Positions 9,075 through 18,912 are shown, counted from the first letter of the stretch. The stretch is 64,000 nucleotides of DNA from Melioribacteraceae bacterium (GCA_019638015.1 JAHBUP010000001.1:3752424-3816423); one strand, 5' to 3'. Translations and numbers: made by a program. Notes: a model not told the origin generated them from the letters alone.

Positions 9075-11720
9075 TTAGGCATCAAACCAGTAAGAGAATT
9101 TAATCATAAACACATCATCCCCTTTGGCATTCCACAGATTTTTGAAGTCTCTCCTGAAATCCATGTTTCCGGGATCATCATAATTCTGCTGATTATGAGA
9201 CCACACAAAATAGAATATTGAACCAGGCATAAACTCCCATCTCAATACTGCATTACCTCTGAGCGATTTAAAATTAAAATTAGGATTGTTAAAAACAATT
9301 GGTGAGGCACCGCCCTGTCCATCAGGGTCAGCAGTGTATTCTTCTTTAGTTTTATCATAATTTATAGATGATCCATTTTGTCCAAAGTAGAAAAAGTCTA
9401 AAGAGCGAGGTTTTGCCAATTCTTTATAATTGCTATAATCTCCAACTGCAAATAAGGGCTGCATGAATAACTGAAGTGATAGTTGTGGCGTAAAAGTCCA
9501 ATTTAATCTTATATTTCCTGAAATTACTTTTTGATCTAATCTGGCAAATACATGGCGCGTGTTATAAGTTTTTGAGGCTAAAACATCATCAAAATTACCA
9601 ACCCATTGGTTTTGCTCTCTACTTATTTGTATTCCGGGACCAATACTAAATTGAATTTGAGAATTTGGGCGCCAATCGAAATCCAACTCAAATTGTTTAT
9701 AGCTTCCACCAATTTTATCTTTTGCATAAGTGCCATATAATTCAAAAATTAATTTTTCACGACTGTCTGAATAGCTGTTAAAATCTAAAACATATTCTGA
9801 AGGTCTTAGCATTAATGGACCTCCCCGGGTACTGAACTTATCAAATGTTTCAAATGTGTAATTTCCCCTTAATCCAAATCCCCAATAATTTTCGAACTGA
9901 AAATTTGTATTTGCCCAAATAAAATTACTAAGTAAATTTCCTTCAAAATCAAAAGTTCTTGCGTGAGCTACATAAATCATTTTTCTTCTAAATATTCCAT
10001 CCGGCTGAAACCATCTATAACCTAAAACTAAATGCGAGTTTATTCTATCTGCCGCAAATTGGAATCCAAGATCATTATGCTCAAACCCGGGTGAAGCAGC
10101 ACCAAGTGCAGCGTTAATATAAAAATCTCCCTCCTGCTTGTTGAGCATCAATCGACCATACCACCCGCCGAGTGATTCTAAATTAGGATTGAATGTTGCA
10201 TAAGTCGCATCAGGACGTTGAAAATATCTGTATTCCTTTTTCTGTAATAACCCCATAAATTCTTTTGTACCATGTATATAAGAACCAGCGAAAGCTCCAG
10301 TAACGACGTATATTTTTTTATCATCCAAGAATGTGTATCCGTCCAAGCCAAAAGTAAACGCGTTTTTTGCAAGTGATCCACTAAGAGGAGTGTAACTTAA
10401 ATCACGATTTACACTGGTTGCTATTAAACCTACAGATTGCATTCCCCCATTTAATTCTCTTTTTAGTCTAATAATTCCATAATGGCTAAAGGGCTCAACT
10501 TCTTCATTTGTTTTCAATCCATCATTGTAAAGTTTTGCATATGTTCTTTCTGTAACAGCACTGATAGCCCCAATGGTAGTTTGCTCATCAATTTTGCCGG
10601 TTAACTTAGCCGCTCCCAATATTCGGGATTCAGTGGGGTAGTTTATATAATTAGCATCAGATGTTGAACCTTGCGGAGAACGGCCAATTCTACGGGAATA
10701 AAACAATTCCGGCCAGCCGAAGTTGAAGCCCCAATTGTTATTAGCCCCATCAATTCCAAACATAAATGTGCTCGAGCCTTCGATAAAAAAGGGTCTCTTT
10801 TCCTGAAAGTAAGATTCAAAGGCGGAAAGATTAATTACTGCAGGATCAACTTCAACCTGCCCAAAATCGGGATTAATTGTAGCATCAATATTTAAACTAC
10901 TTCCAAGCCCAATTTTAAGATCGGCGCCAAGGGTGGTTTTATATTGATTGGATTTATAAAAAGGATCATCCGATTCATGTTTTAAGTATTGAGCCTTTTG
11001 AACAATGTAAGGAAGAATTTCGAATCTTTGACTTGGGTTTATATTCTTGAGTCCTTTTAGTTCGGCGAAACGGGAAACAAAACCACTTTCATTTTTTGGA
11101 ACCATCACAAAATATGATTGCTCTTTTAATCTTTTAATTTCTCTCCCGAAATTAACTCCCCAAACCATTTCATCAGCTTTATTAAAGCGTAGTTGAGAGA
11201 ATGGAATTTTCATTTCCACTATCCAGCCAAATTCATCAACTGAAGTTTTTGCCTCCCACACACCATCCCAGGTATCATCATCCCAACTATCGTTAAACAA
11301 AATACCATCTGATATTGAACCGCTTGCATTAACCACAAAAAAATAGCCTGTCTTTTTATCATTATATGGATCGACAAAGAATGCAAATTTATCCGACTCA
11401 TATCCCGCATCTCTTCTTGTTAAACTTAGATCGATCATATTTGGCTGGGAATCTTTAAGCCGGGCAGCTACATAGATATAATCTTCATCATAAGCCACCC
11501 AAACATTAGTTTCTTCTGTTGCCGGATTCCCCTCTTGGGGATCTTTCTGGACAAAACCGGTGACCGCCTCACCATTCCAGAATGGCTCATTTAATTTTCC
11601 ATCAACTTCTATTTCCGTTCTCGAAATTTTAAAAGCGGGCACACTTTTATGATTTGTACTTTTGCGTTCGGCTAGTAAAATAATTGGGATTATTAGAATA
11701 ATGGCAAATACTATTTTCAT
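9075..11720 (-). CDS. DUF5916 outer-membrane protein with N-terminal CBM9/DOMON-like domain
   Basis: About 881 residues from the ATG at 11720 (an in-frame TTG lies five codons upstream); AAAGAG precedes this ATG. A signal peptide (MKIVFAIILIIPIILLA) is followed by a carbohydrate-binding family 9-like domain (about 30-220; IEVDGKLNEPFWNGEA, WVAYDEDYIYVAARL, FFVDPYNDKKTGYFFVVNASG). The remainder is DUF5916, including the conserved INPDFGQVEVDPAVINLSAFE and FFIEGSSTF segments, and ends in beta-barrel strands with a terminal aromatic-rich strand. The family is abundant in Bacteroidota-type outer membranes and often assumed to handle carbohydrate or metabolite uptake, which is not proved. It has 200-base gaps on both sides, so it is probably monocistronic. 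Confidence 0.88.
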   Translation of the reverse strand: MKIVFAIILIIPIILLAERKSTNHKSVPAFKISRTEIEVDGKLNEPFWNGEAVTGFVQKDPQEGNPATEETNVWVAYDEDYIYVAARLKDSQPNMIDLSLTRRDAGYESDKFAFFVDPYNDKKTGYFFVVNASGSISDGILFNDSWDDDTWDGVWEAKTSVDEFGWIVEMKIPFSQLRFNKADEMVWGVNFGREIKRLKEQSYFVMVPKNESGFVSRFAELKGLKNINPSQRFEILPYIVQKAQYLKHESDDPFYKSNQYKTTLGADLKIGLGSSLNIDATINPDFGQVEVDPAVINLSAFESYFQEKRPFFIEGSSTFMFGIDGANNNWGFNFGWPELFYSRRIGRSPQGSTSDANYINYPTESRILGAAKLTGKIDEQTTIGAISAVTERTYAKLYNDGLKTNEEVEPFSHYGIIRLKRELNGGMQSVGLIATSVNRDLSYTPLSGSLAKNAFTFGLDGYTFLDDKKIYVVTGAFAGSYIHGTKEFMGLLQKKEYRYFQRPDATYATFNPNLESLGGWYGRLMLNKQEGDFYINAALGAASPGFEHNDLGFQFAADRINSHLVLGYRWFQPDGIFRRKMIYVAHARTFDFEGNLLSNFIWANTNFQFENYWGFGLRGNYTFETFDKFSTRGGPLMLRPSEYVLDFNSYSDSREKLIFELYGTYAKDKIGGSYKQFELDFDWRPNSQIQFSIGPGIQISREQNQWVGNFDDVLASKTYNTRHVFARLDQKVISGNIRLNWTFTPQLSLQLFMQPLFAVGDYSNYKELAKPRSLDFFYFGQNGSSINYDKTKEEYTADPDGQGGASPIVFNNPNFNFKSLRGNAVLRWEFMPGSIFYFVWSHNQQNYDDPGNMDFRRDFKNLWNAKGDDVFMIKFSYWFDA

Positions 11721-11982
11721 CAAATTCTCTTTCAATTAACGCTACTTTAGACTTGCGACCCTTATTAAGGTTACGTAAATATTTTCAACAAATTTTCTCA
11801 TTTTATTAGAAAATCTATTGGAATATCGGAATTTTTATAGGGGTATTTTTTTTACACTTACCTAATCATATTTTTTTATTTTACAGCAAGGGTTAATTTT
11901 TCCCGGCATTGGTAGTTGTTCGATTATAATTTTTAGAAGAAGAGTTCTTTAACACAAGAATAATAAAAAAGAAAGGAATAGT

Positions 11983-12366
11983 ATGAGCGATAATAAAAGT
12001 GAAGTTGGAACAATTGGATGGATTGATTTAACCGTAGAGGATGCCTCCGGAATTAGAGATTTTTATTCATCAGTGGTGGGATGGAGTTTCGAGGAACATG
12101 CTATGGGGGATTATAATGATTATGTAATGAAATCGGAAAATAATTTGCCGGTCGCCGGAATTTGTCATAAACTCGGTTTCAATAGTAATCTCCCCTCAAA
12201 ATGGTTAATATACATCACTGTCAAAAACCTCGATCAAAGTCTTGCTCAGGTTATTAATTATGGTGGTAAAATAATTGATGAAGTTAAAAACTACGCCAAT
12301 ATGGGAAAGTACTGCGTAATTGAGGATCCAGCTGGGGCAGTATTAGTATTGTTCGAGAAATATTAA
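11983..12366 (+). CDS. VOC family (glyoxalase-like) protein
   Basis: A 127-residue VOC-fold protein with the paired beta-alpha-beta-beta-beta units: GTIGWIDLTVEDASGIRDFYSSVVGWSF in the first and WLIYITVKNLDQSLAQVINYGGKII with CVIEDPAGAVLVLFE in the second. It resembles the small proteins annotated as 27 kDa-antigen/hydroxylase-type VOC domains. The substrate is unknown. AAAGGA five bases before the ATG is a good ribosome-binding site. It leads a three-gene unit, the next ATG lying 1 base after its stop. Confidence 0.85.
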   Translation: MSDNKSEVGTIGWIDLTVEDASGIRDFYSSVVGWSFEEHAMGDYNDYVMKSENNLPVAGICHKLGFNSNLPSKWLIYITVKNLDQSLAQVINYGGKIIDEVKNYANMGKYCVIEDPAGAVLVLFEKY

Positions 12367-12367
12367 A

Positions 12368-12874
12368 ATGATGGAAACGTTATCTTTTAAACCATTTAAA
12401 GAGAAAAGTAAATTTCGAAGTAATTATAAGTTGCATGATCTTGCTGAAACTCACGGAAATAATCTGCTAACTCAATGGGGAATAAGTTTTATTCCATTCG
12501 GTGAGGATAGAAGACTAGAAAAGTCATGGGAAAAAGGGAATGATAAACCAGATATAATTATTGAGCATAAAGGAAAATTTTCACTGTTAGATTGGAAGGG
12601 GAAGAAATCAAATAAATTTATTGCTAATAAACGCGCTATTGAATCATATATCAGGTGGGAAGCAAAAACCGGTATGCCTGTTTTTCTTGCGTTTATAGTT
12701 TTTGATGATAAATTTAGTTTATGTGACCGAAGAATTGTTCGACTTGGATTTCATAATTTCATTGAATGTGAATTACTTCAATGGGATAAAAATGAAACAG
12801 TAATGTTTAATGAGGATGTGCCAAGATTCACGAAGGATAACCTGCTAATGTTAATGAAAAAGAATTTAAGCTAA
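12368..12874 (+). CDS. Uncharacterised protein with a PD-(D/E)xK-like nuclease motif
   Basis: A 168-residue protein not recognised by name. It has a plausible PD-(D/E)xK endonuclease core: E27, then P61-D62, a strand, and D75-W-K77 in LLDWKGKK, with a following helix rich in Lys/Arg (NKRAIESYIRWEAK). This spacing fits restriction-endonuclease-fold proteins that hold a metal between D62, D75 and K77. The fold assignment is inference from pattern only. The stop overlaps the next start (TAATG), so the two are translationally coupled. Confidence 0.7.
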   Translation: MMETLSFKPFKEKSKFRSNYKLHDLAETHGNNLLTQWGISFIPFGEDRRLEKSWEKGNDKPDIIIEHKGKFSLLDWKGKKSNKFIANKRAIESYIRWEAKTGMPVFLAFIVFDDKFSLCDRRIVRLGFHNFIECELLQWDKNETVMFNEDVPRFTKDNLLMLMKKNLS

Positions 12875-13419
12875 TGGATCTTAAAAAAGAAATTGAAAGA
12901 ATATTTCTTTACTCTTCCGATAACAACGAGTTATTCGATGCTTTTGCCGAGTCGATAAAGTATAATTTTGAATCTATTGATATTTATAAGGCTCTCATCG
13001 CTAATCAAGCGTTGTCTGTTGACGAAATTAAAATGTACACCGAAAAACTTATTACAACATTTCCCAGATTTGGATATGATTTATTGATGTGGACAGCCAA
13101 TATTTTTGAGAATTTTCAAAAAGAACAAATTAGAATGGAGGAATCTTTTAATTACTACTCGAGAGCTTTAGATTCAAAACCCGATGTATTCATTCCATAC
13201 CTGAGTTTATTAAAACTTATTAACTACGATTTTGACACATCCTTTAATCAAGATATTATAAACAAAGTTTTATCAAGCGTGCATAATGTGGAATCTAAAA
13301 GTAAAGTCTATTTTGGATTGGCAAATCATTATAAAAGATTAAAAGATTCACAACTGGAAGCAAAATATCTATCATTAGGCATTAAAGCGGCAGAGGAGGA
13401 ACGAAGAAAAAAAAGTTGA
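12874..13419 (+). CDS. Uncharacterised TPR-like helical protein
   Basis: A 181-residue protein predicted to be almost entirely alpha-helical. Helix pairs resemble tetratricopeptide repeats, for example SFNYYSRALDSKPDVFIPYLSLLK and SKVYFGLANHYKRLKDSQLEAKYLSLGIKAA. There is no signal peptide, so it is cytosolic. The start overlaps the stop of the nuclease-like gene by TAATG. The coupling suggests a partner or regulator of that protein, but this is context only. Confidence 0.7.
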   Translation: MDLKKEIERIFLYSSDNNELFDAFAESIKYNFESIDIYKALIANQALSVDEIKMYTEKLITTFPRFGYDLLMWTANIFENFQKEQIRMEESFNYYSRALDSKPDVFIPYLSLLKLINYDFDTSFNQDIINKVLSSVHNVESKSKVYFGLANHYKRLKDSQLEAKYLSLGIKAAEEERRKKS

Positions 13420-13420
13420 G

Positions 13421-13477
13421 GAGGTTTTGTTGAGATGTTCACAATCTTGTGGGTTCATCTATTAAAATTACAACCTC
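13421..13477. terminator. Nested inverted repeat between convergent genes
   Basis: The interval between two convergent stop codons holds an outer pair GAGGTT (13421-13426) and AACCTC (13472-13477). Inside it are AGATG (13433-13437) with CATCT (13456-13460), and CACAA (13440-13444) with TTGTG (13447-13451). It could fold on either strand and end transcription from both sides. It lacks a strong T run, so the terminator role is tentative. Confidence 0.4.
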
Positions 13478-13479
13478 TA

Positions 13480-16185
13480 CTAATAATAATAACCAATCGT
13501 AAAATAAAAATATGTTGGTCCCCAGAGTATTGGATTATTACTTATATTTTTCTGCAGTAGAAAACTTTTCCCAACGGAGAAATCTGCCGGACCGATTGGA
13601 GTTTTTATAGATAAAGTAGCCCCGGTTCCATGTTGTAAATCTTTAAATCTGATTGCTTCTCGATTTTCCCAAATAGAACCTAAATCATATCTTAATTTTA
13701 CAAAACTGTCAAAGAATAGTTTGAATGGAAGCTTATACCGATATTCAAGAGACCCCAAGATAACTTGTCTACCTCGATACTCGTAGTCTCGCATACCAAA
13801 AAAAGAATTTTGTCCGCCAAGTGAAAATTGCTGGCTAAGAGGAAGTGTATTATCGGCAAATCCAACCATTGTTCTAAATCCCCAAACATGATTTGGACTT
13901 AGGCTAAGAATACTTTTATAATCTATAAATATTTTCGCGTACCCGATATCACCGCCAAGCGCAGTTTGAGCTGTCTCATAGTATCCTTTAAATTGTATTC
14001 CCGAAGTGGGAAAAGGATAATCGTTTTGTGAATCTACCGACAAAGAGATTCTAAAACTAGATATGTCAATTTTATAAGTTTGACCCGAATAATCTGATTT
14101 ATTTTTTATTTCATCCCTCTGATAACGCGCTTCAAATAAGAGATTTCCAAATTTTTGAACCTGAGAACCAATTCCAAAGGAACCGCCATAAAATATTTGT
14201 CTGTACTCCTCCGATTTATCACGTCTAAATTTTGATAATGTATTTGTTTGAATATTTTTATAAACATTAACATCATTAAAATCATGAAAGAATTTCAGTT
14301 TGTAAGTTAGGTAAGTTTCAAATACTCTGTTAGATTTTTGCTCAAGACTGAAAGACCTATTTCGAGACCCACCTGAAGCTGTAAACCCAATTTCTGTACC
14401 TGAGCCAAAGAGATTTTCTTCACGTATATCTAGCGATAGTTGATTAAAATTTTCGTTATCAATCCGAAAGCCGGCGCGCAAAATTCCGGTTACTTTTTCT
14501 GTAATGTTAATATTAACATTTACCTTACCATCTTTTAAATCAGCGGTTAGTTCAACATTCTCAAAAAGATCGGTACTTCTAATATTCACCAATCCTTTTT
14601 CAGCAGATTCATACTTAAATATTTCACCGGGATTCATTGGTAGTTCCCGCAAAATTAATACCGGATTTGTCTTTCTATTACCCGAAACATTTATACTTTC
14701 AACAACCCCCTCTTCTACCGAAATAATCAAAGTACCATTTTCATTGTTAAAACTAACTGATTTGATGTTCGCAAGAGAATATCCATTATTGCGGTATTCT
14801 CGTATTAGATTTAAGCAAATAGAAAAAATTGAGTTGCCGGAGAAGTATTTGTTGATATTACTTGCAATAAATTCTTCCAGCCAGACTAAATCCAAACCAT
14901 AAGCACCTGCAATAATAATATCTTCAATTAATGGATTTTCAATTGCAACAACTGAGAATATATTATTCGTCTTTTGTTCTTCAATATGAAATTTAATTTC
15001 TGACCACCTGCCAGTCCTTTGAAATTCATAAAGCTTATAATAAAGGTCTTCTATAGATACTGAATCCCGCAAATTTATTTTATCAAATATTTCTTTTGTT
15101 ATTTCATCAGCATCATTACTTATTGTAAGATTTCTGAAATATCTTTCTTCCAGCTCTAGAGAACTTTTAAACTTTTGTATGAAATCTTTTTTTATTTCAA
15201 CAGCAGCAGCCTTTCCTGCCTTGTAACCTTGTTCAACCAAGAAATCAAAGTCACTGAAATCATTATTTTTTCTTCCATTTAACGATGGCGTTATTACGAA
15301 GTCAGCTACTTCTAATTGTTGATCGTTTAATATATTCATAGGGATGCTTACTAGCTGATCAGCTATTATCCATGGAAAATTAAGCTCGGGCTGAGTATAT
15401 AAAGGACTGGAAGAATTTACGGCTACAATTATATCGGCTCCCATTTTTTTTGTTTGGCGTGCAGGCACATTTGCAACGAGTCCACCATCCACTAATAAAA
15501 GTGTATCGCTTTTAACAGGAGGAAGTAAAAGTGTTACGCTTGAGCTAGCCCTCATCGAAGTACCAAGTGGACCTTTATTAAGTACTACCTCTTTACCGGA
15601 AACTAAATCACTACTTATTGCTCTGTACTTATAAAGCAATTTGTCATAATCAGAATAATTTTGAATTGGAGCGTTAACCGCTAATAAATTTAGAAAATTT
15701 GAGGCTCGTTGTCCTGTTGACACAGCTGTTGGTAATATTAGATTAAATCCATCCAATCTAAAAGTAACAATTGCTCTATCCTCAGTTATTTTTTGATCAA
15801 TAAATAATTCATTACGTCCCGATTGTTGCGGTGAGAAAAACGAATTCCAATCAACGATCTTAAGAATTGAATCCAGTTGGGTTAGTGAGTAGCCCGCTGA
15901 GTATAATCCCCCAACGATGCTTCCCATGCTTGTTCCAAGAATCATGTTGATAGGAATATTTTCCTCTTCGAATGCCCTAAGCACTCCAAGTTGTGAAATT
16001 GAGCGGGCACCTCCGCCACTTAGGGCTAATCCAATTTTAGGAAAATTTACAGGTACTTTTTCTATAATTCCAAAGGGTAATGTTTTTTCGGTGAGTTGTA
16101 ACTCAATGGTTGTATTTATTTGAGCGGAAAGAATCCCTGTACTGAACACAATTGCAAAAAGAATCTTTTTTATTTGTTGTATCAT
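13480..16185 (-). CDS. Patatin-like phospholipase fused to POTRA and Omp85-type outer-membrane barrel
   Basis: 901 residues with a signal peptide (cut near SAQ, 22). The patatin domain (about 50-340) has oxyanion loop GGGAR (57-61), nucleophile S86 in GTSMG and catalytic D233 in DGG. Linker and POTRA-like units follow (about 420-575; VVESINVSGNRKTNPVLILREL is a typical POTRA). A surface-antigen/BamA-type barrel (about 575-901) ends in the aromatic strand ITIGYYY. This is the architecture of type Vd secretion proteins such as PlpD, although many FCB homologues keep the lipase attached. It would cleave phospholipids at or beyond the outer membrane. It starts 25 bases after yidC and probably shares its transcript. 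Confidence 0.92.
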   Translation of the reverse strand: MIQQIKKILFAIVFSTGILSAQINTTIELQLTEKTLPFGIIEKVPVNFPKIGLALSGGGARSISQLGVLRAFEEENIPINMILGTSMGSIVGGLYSAGYSLTQLDSILKIVDWNSFFSPQQSGRNELFIDQKITEDRAIVTFRLDGFNLILPTAVSTGQRASNFLNLLAVNAPIQNYSDYDKLLYKYRAISSDLVSGKEVVLNKGPLGTSMRASSSVTLLLPPVKSDTLLLVDGGLVANVPARQTKKMGADIIVAVNSSSPLYTQPELNFPWIIADQLVSIPMNILNDQQLEVADFVITPSLNGRKNNDFSDFDFLVEQGYKAGKAAAVEIKKDFIQKFKSSLELEERYFRNLTISNDADEITKEIFDKINLRDSVSIEDLYYKLYEFQRTGRWSEIKFHIEEQKTNNIFSVVAIENPLIEDIIIAGAYGLDLVWLEEFIASNINKYFSGNSIFSICLNLIREYRNNGYSLANIKSVSFNNENGTLIISVEEGVVESINVSGNRKTNPVLILRELPMNPGEIFKYESAEKGLVNIRSTDLFENVELTADLKDGKVNVNINITEKVTGILRAGFRIDNENFNQLSLDIREENLFGSGTEIGFTASGGSRNRSFSLEQKSNRVFETYLTYKLKFFHDFNDVNVYKNIQTNTLSKFRRDKSEEYRQIFYGGSFGIGSQVQKFGNLLFEARYQRDEIKNKSDYSGQTYKIDISSFRISLSVDSQNDYPFPTSGIQFKGYYETAQTALGGDIGYAKIFIDYKSILSLSPNHVWGFRTMVGFADNTLPLSQQFSLGGQNSFFGMRDYEYRGRQVILGSLEYRYKLPFKLFFDSFVKLRYDLGSIWENREAIRFKDLQHGTGATLSIKTPIGPADFSVGKSFLLQKNISNNPILWGPTYFYFTIGYYY

Positions 16186-16210
16186 CAGATAATTCTTACC
16201 GCTCTAAAAT

Positions 16211-18070
16211 TTATTTTTTCTTACCGCTCAATTTTTTTTGTGCTTGCGCCTGTTTTTCGGCGGCTTCCATCATCCTTGCCATAAAACCTTTCTTTTTATT
16301 TGGATCGGCTACTGGTACAAGTTCTTCCTGACCTTTCTTGTGTGTTACATAATATTGCTGGATTATCGAAAGTAAATTGAACATAAAATAGTAGAGGTTT
16401 AATCCCGAAGGAAAAGTCATAAACATTAATGTAAACATTACAGGCATAATATAAACTAGTGCTTTTTGAGATGGATCCTTGATGCTCATTTTTTGTTGAA
16501 TGAACATAGTTACGCCCATTAGAACAGCCAAACCGCTTATTATATTAATCTCAAATAGTGGGATAGTAAACGGGAGTCTTACTAACACATCCGGTGCTGA
16601 TAAATTATTTATCCAGAACATAAATGGCTGCTGTCTAATTTCAACCGCGTTATTAAACAAGCTCCACAACGCAATAAATATTGGCATCTGAAGTATCATG
16701 GGTAAACATCCTCCCATCGGATTTATTCCATAAGTAGAATAAAGCTTCATTGTTTCTTGCTGCTGCTTTTGCGGATTATCTTTAAACTTCTCCTTCATCT
16801 CATTAATTTTTGGCTGAAGCAACTGCATCTTACGCATTGAGTATAAACTTTGACGAGTAAGTGGATGCAATGCTATTTTAATTATTATTGAAAAGAGAAT
16901 AATTACAAATCCAAAATTTGGCACAAAACTGTGAAGAAACTTGAACAGAGGAAGCAAAACATATTCTGAAATCGGGCGAATAATAAACTTCAAGCCAAAG
17001 AAACTTCCAAAATCAACAACTTTTTCAAAATTAAGATTATATGCTTTGAGGATATCATACTGAATAGGTCCAAGATAAAAAGTAAATGAGTCTTTCTGAT
17101 ACTTTTGATCATTGAAAGGAATTTTTAAACTGGCACTGTAAGTTTCCCGATCACCCCATTTATTTTTATAATAATTACCCTCAAAGTATGCACCTCCCTC
17201 GCTTTTAGGATTATCAGGTGCAATTAACATTGTAAAGTATTTATTTCTAATTGATATCCAGTCAACTTTGCCATTTAAGTCTTTTGTAATTTTTGAGCCG
17301 TCTGAAGCAGCATCAACAATAACCTGCTCTTCTCCCATATATGCGCTCGCATTTGAATGGGTTGCTTCATCGGTAGCATTTTTTTCAACAAAATTTAATC
17401 CGCTGCTCCAAACCAAATCATACCTAAATCCGCTTATAATATCATCCATATTCTCAAATTCTAGATCCATCTTCGAAGCATAATTATTGCCGAATAACTT
17501 AAAATTCTTTTTAATAGTCTTTCCATTATCGGTAGAAAAGATGTAGGAGAGCGAAAGAGAGTCATTACCACTAATAATATAGTGTGAATTATTCAGAGAA
17601 GGAGTAAAATCCAGGATTGAAGTATTTACAAGCTTTCCCTCTTTAGTTAAGAAGATAACACTTAGGTCGCCGCCTGATTTCGAACTTACTAACTGAACTT
17701 GCTGAGTATAATAGCTGGTGTCTTTTACATCGGAGTGATACCAAGTTTTATACTGCTTGAGGTAGAAACGTTTAATTCTGCCCCCTTTATTCGTAAATTC
17801 GATGCGTGCTAAATCAGTTTCAACCGTAATTAATTCTTCCATTGAGTTTTGTAACGTACCAAAAGGGGTTTGTTCAAGCGGGATTTGTGCTGTGACGGGA
17901 GCACTTAATTCTTTAAGGGAATCATTATTCTCGGTGCTGTCTGTTTTCTCGGTTACTGCCGGTGCCGGTTTATCTTTTGGAATATCCTGAGGAGTTGGGG
18001 AATTAAAATAAAGCCAAACAACTAAAACTAAACCAATAAGTACAAATGCAATTGAAGTCTGTCTATCCAT
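16211..18070 (-). CDS. yidC: Membrane protein insertase YidC
   Basis: 619 residues. It has an N-terminal membrane anchor (about 5-24), a large periplasmic beta-sandwich (about 60-340) typical of Gram-negative YidC, and the five-helix insertase core (about 350-600; FVIILFSIIIKIALHPLTRQSLYSMRKM, GINPMGGCLPMILQMPIFIALWSLF). The conserved positive residue in the groove is the Arg of PLTRQS. The C-tail is Lys/Gln-rich. YidC inserts membrane proteins with or without SecYEG. It is the fourth gene of the rpmH-rnpA-yidD-yidC module, 13 bases after yidD. Confidence 0.97.
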   Translation of the reverse strand: MDRQTSIAFVLIGLVLVVWLYFNSPTPQDIPKDKPAPAVTEKTDSTENNDSLKELSAPVTAQIPLEQTPFGTLQNSMEELITVETDLARIEFTNKGGRIKRFYLKQYKTWYHSDVKDTSYYTQQVQLVSSKSGGDLSVIFLTKEGKLVNTSILDFTPSLNNSHYIISGNDSLSLSYIFSTDNGKTIKKNFKLFGNNYASKMDLEFENMDDIISGFRYDLVWSSGLNFVEKNATDEATHSNASAYMGEEQVIVDAASDGSKITKDLNGKVDWISIRNKYFTMLIAPDNPKSEGGAYFEGNYYKNKWGDRETYSASLKIPFNDQKYQKDSFTFYLGPIQYDILKAYNLNFEKVVDFGSFFGLKFIIRPISEYVLLPLFKFLHSFVPNFGFVIILFSIIIKIALHPLTRQSLYSMRKMQLLQPKINEMKEKFKDNPQKQQQETMKLYSTYGINPMGGCLPMILQMPIFIALWSLFNNAVEIRQQPFMFWINNLSAPDVLVRLPFTIPLFEINIISGLAVLMGVTMFIQQKMSIKDPSQKALVYIMPVMFTLMFMTFPSGLNLYYFMFNLLSIIQQYYVTHKKGQEELVPVADPNKKKGFMARMMEAAEKQAQAQKKLSGKKK

Positions 18071-18083
18071 GAAAAGTCCTATT

Positions 18084-18293
18084 TTATTCTACTGGGTCAA
18101 TCCCGCCTTTATTAAACGGGTTACATCTTAGTATACGCCAAACAGCTTTTATTCCACCTTTAAATATGCCATACTTTGTAATTGATTGAACTGCATACTC
18201 AGAACAAGTTGGATAAAAACGGCACGACGGAGGAAATAACGGCGAAATAATTTTTTGATATACTTTTATAAGGGAAACGAAAATCATTCGCAT
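18084..18293 (-). CDS. yidD: Membrane protein insertion efficiency factor YidD
   Basis: About 69 residues from the ATG at 18293, directly after the rnpA stop (TAAAATG), which gives the usual start [19 protein letters not shown]. Longer TTG-started versions overlap rnpA and are unlikely. The family signature is complete: [22 protein letters not shown] followed by [23 protein letters not shown]. YidD is a small amphipathic protein at the inner membrane that assists YidC. Its position between rnpA and yidC is the universal one. Confidence 0.96.
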   Translation of the reverse strand: MRMIFVSLIKVYQKIISPLFPPSCRFYPTCSEYAVQSITKYGIFKGGIKAVWRILRCNPFNKGGIDPVE

Positions 18294-18294
18294 T

Positions 18295-18693
18295 TTATAA
18301 TTTCTTCTCAATCATATTCATCAGTTCAATTACACTGGGCATAATTTCACTCAAATGGATTTTTGGAATCTTTTTCTGATTAAAATTATAAGGAGAAAAA
18401 ACTATTTTAAGATTTATCCCTTTGTCATGAACACTATTCGTCAAAATTTCTTTGTTGAGTCTAAAAGATTCTTTTAAGAGTCTTTTAACCCGGTTGCGCC
18501 ACACCGCGTTTCCACACTTCCTTGAAACAGCAAAAGCCGTTTTTATTTCACTCATTTCAGAATTACTTTGAATGATAAAAACAGCTTTTAATTTTTGCGA
18601 TGAAGAAAGAAGCGTTTCTCCGGCAGAGTATATTAACTGAAAATCCTTTTTACTTTTGATTCTTTCTTTTTTAGAAAGACCAAATTTTTTCAA
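18295..18693 (-). CDS. rnpA: Ribonuclease P protein component
   Basis: 132 residues. The start is TTG ([23 protein letters not shown]), one base after the rpmH stop, so expression is probably coupled to rpmH. The RNR motif region is [20 protein letters not shown], which contacts the catalytic P RNA. The protein helps the RNase P ribozyme bind and cleave pre-tRNA 5' leaders. The stop is immediately followed by the yidD ATG. Confidence 0.96.
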   Translation of the reverse strand: MKKFGLSKKERIKSKKDFQLIYSAGETLLSSSQKLKAVFIIQSNSEMSEIKTAFAVSRKCGNAVWRNRVKRLLKESFRLNKEILTNSVHDKGINLKIVFSPYNFNQKKIPKIHLSEIMPSVIELMNMIEKKL

Positions 18694-18694
18694 G

Positions 18695-18841
18695 TTAACG
18701 TTCGTCGCTTACTGTTAAACTTTTTCTCCCTTTAGCTCTGCGGCGTGAAAGAACTTTACGTCCGTTCTTAGTTGCCATTCTTTCTCTGAAGCCATGCTTG
18801 TTTTTTCTTTTTCTGTTGCTTGGCTGAAAAGTACGTTTCAT
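18695..18841 (-). CDS. rpmH: 50S ribosomal protein L34
   Basis: A 48-residue gene. The translation starts [20 protein letters not shown] and continues with [18 protein letters not shown], the textbook L34 sequence, ending [12 protein letters not shown] lies 7 bases before the ATG. It is first in rpmH-rnpA-yidD-yidC and has a consensus FCB-type promoter 40-70 bases upstream. No dnaA is next to it in this window, unlike many genomes where rpmH flanks the origin. Confidence 0.97.
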   Translation of the reverse strand: MKRTFQPSNRKRKNKHGFRERMATKNGRKVLSRRRAKGRKSLTVSDER

Positions 18842-18881
18842 TTTATAACCTCTTTTTACCTAATAATCTTTTGAAAGTTTG

Positions 18882-18912
18882 CAAAATTAAACATTTACGT
18901 TAACATAACCAA
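18882..18912 (-). promoter_or_regulatory. Bacteroidota-type promoter of rpmH
   Basis: On the minus strand, TTG (18912-18910) is followed by 20 bases and then TAATTTTG (18889-18882). This fits the TTG-N17-23-TAnnTTTG consensus of the primary sigma factor in Bacteroidota. The start of transcription would be near 18876, about 35 bases before the rpmH ATG. Confidence 0.65.

Noticed and set aside
14504..14902. 132-codon plus-strand frame inside the patatin-Omp85 gene
   Set aside because: Antisense shadow of POTRA-coding sequence.
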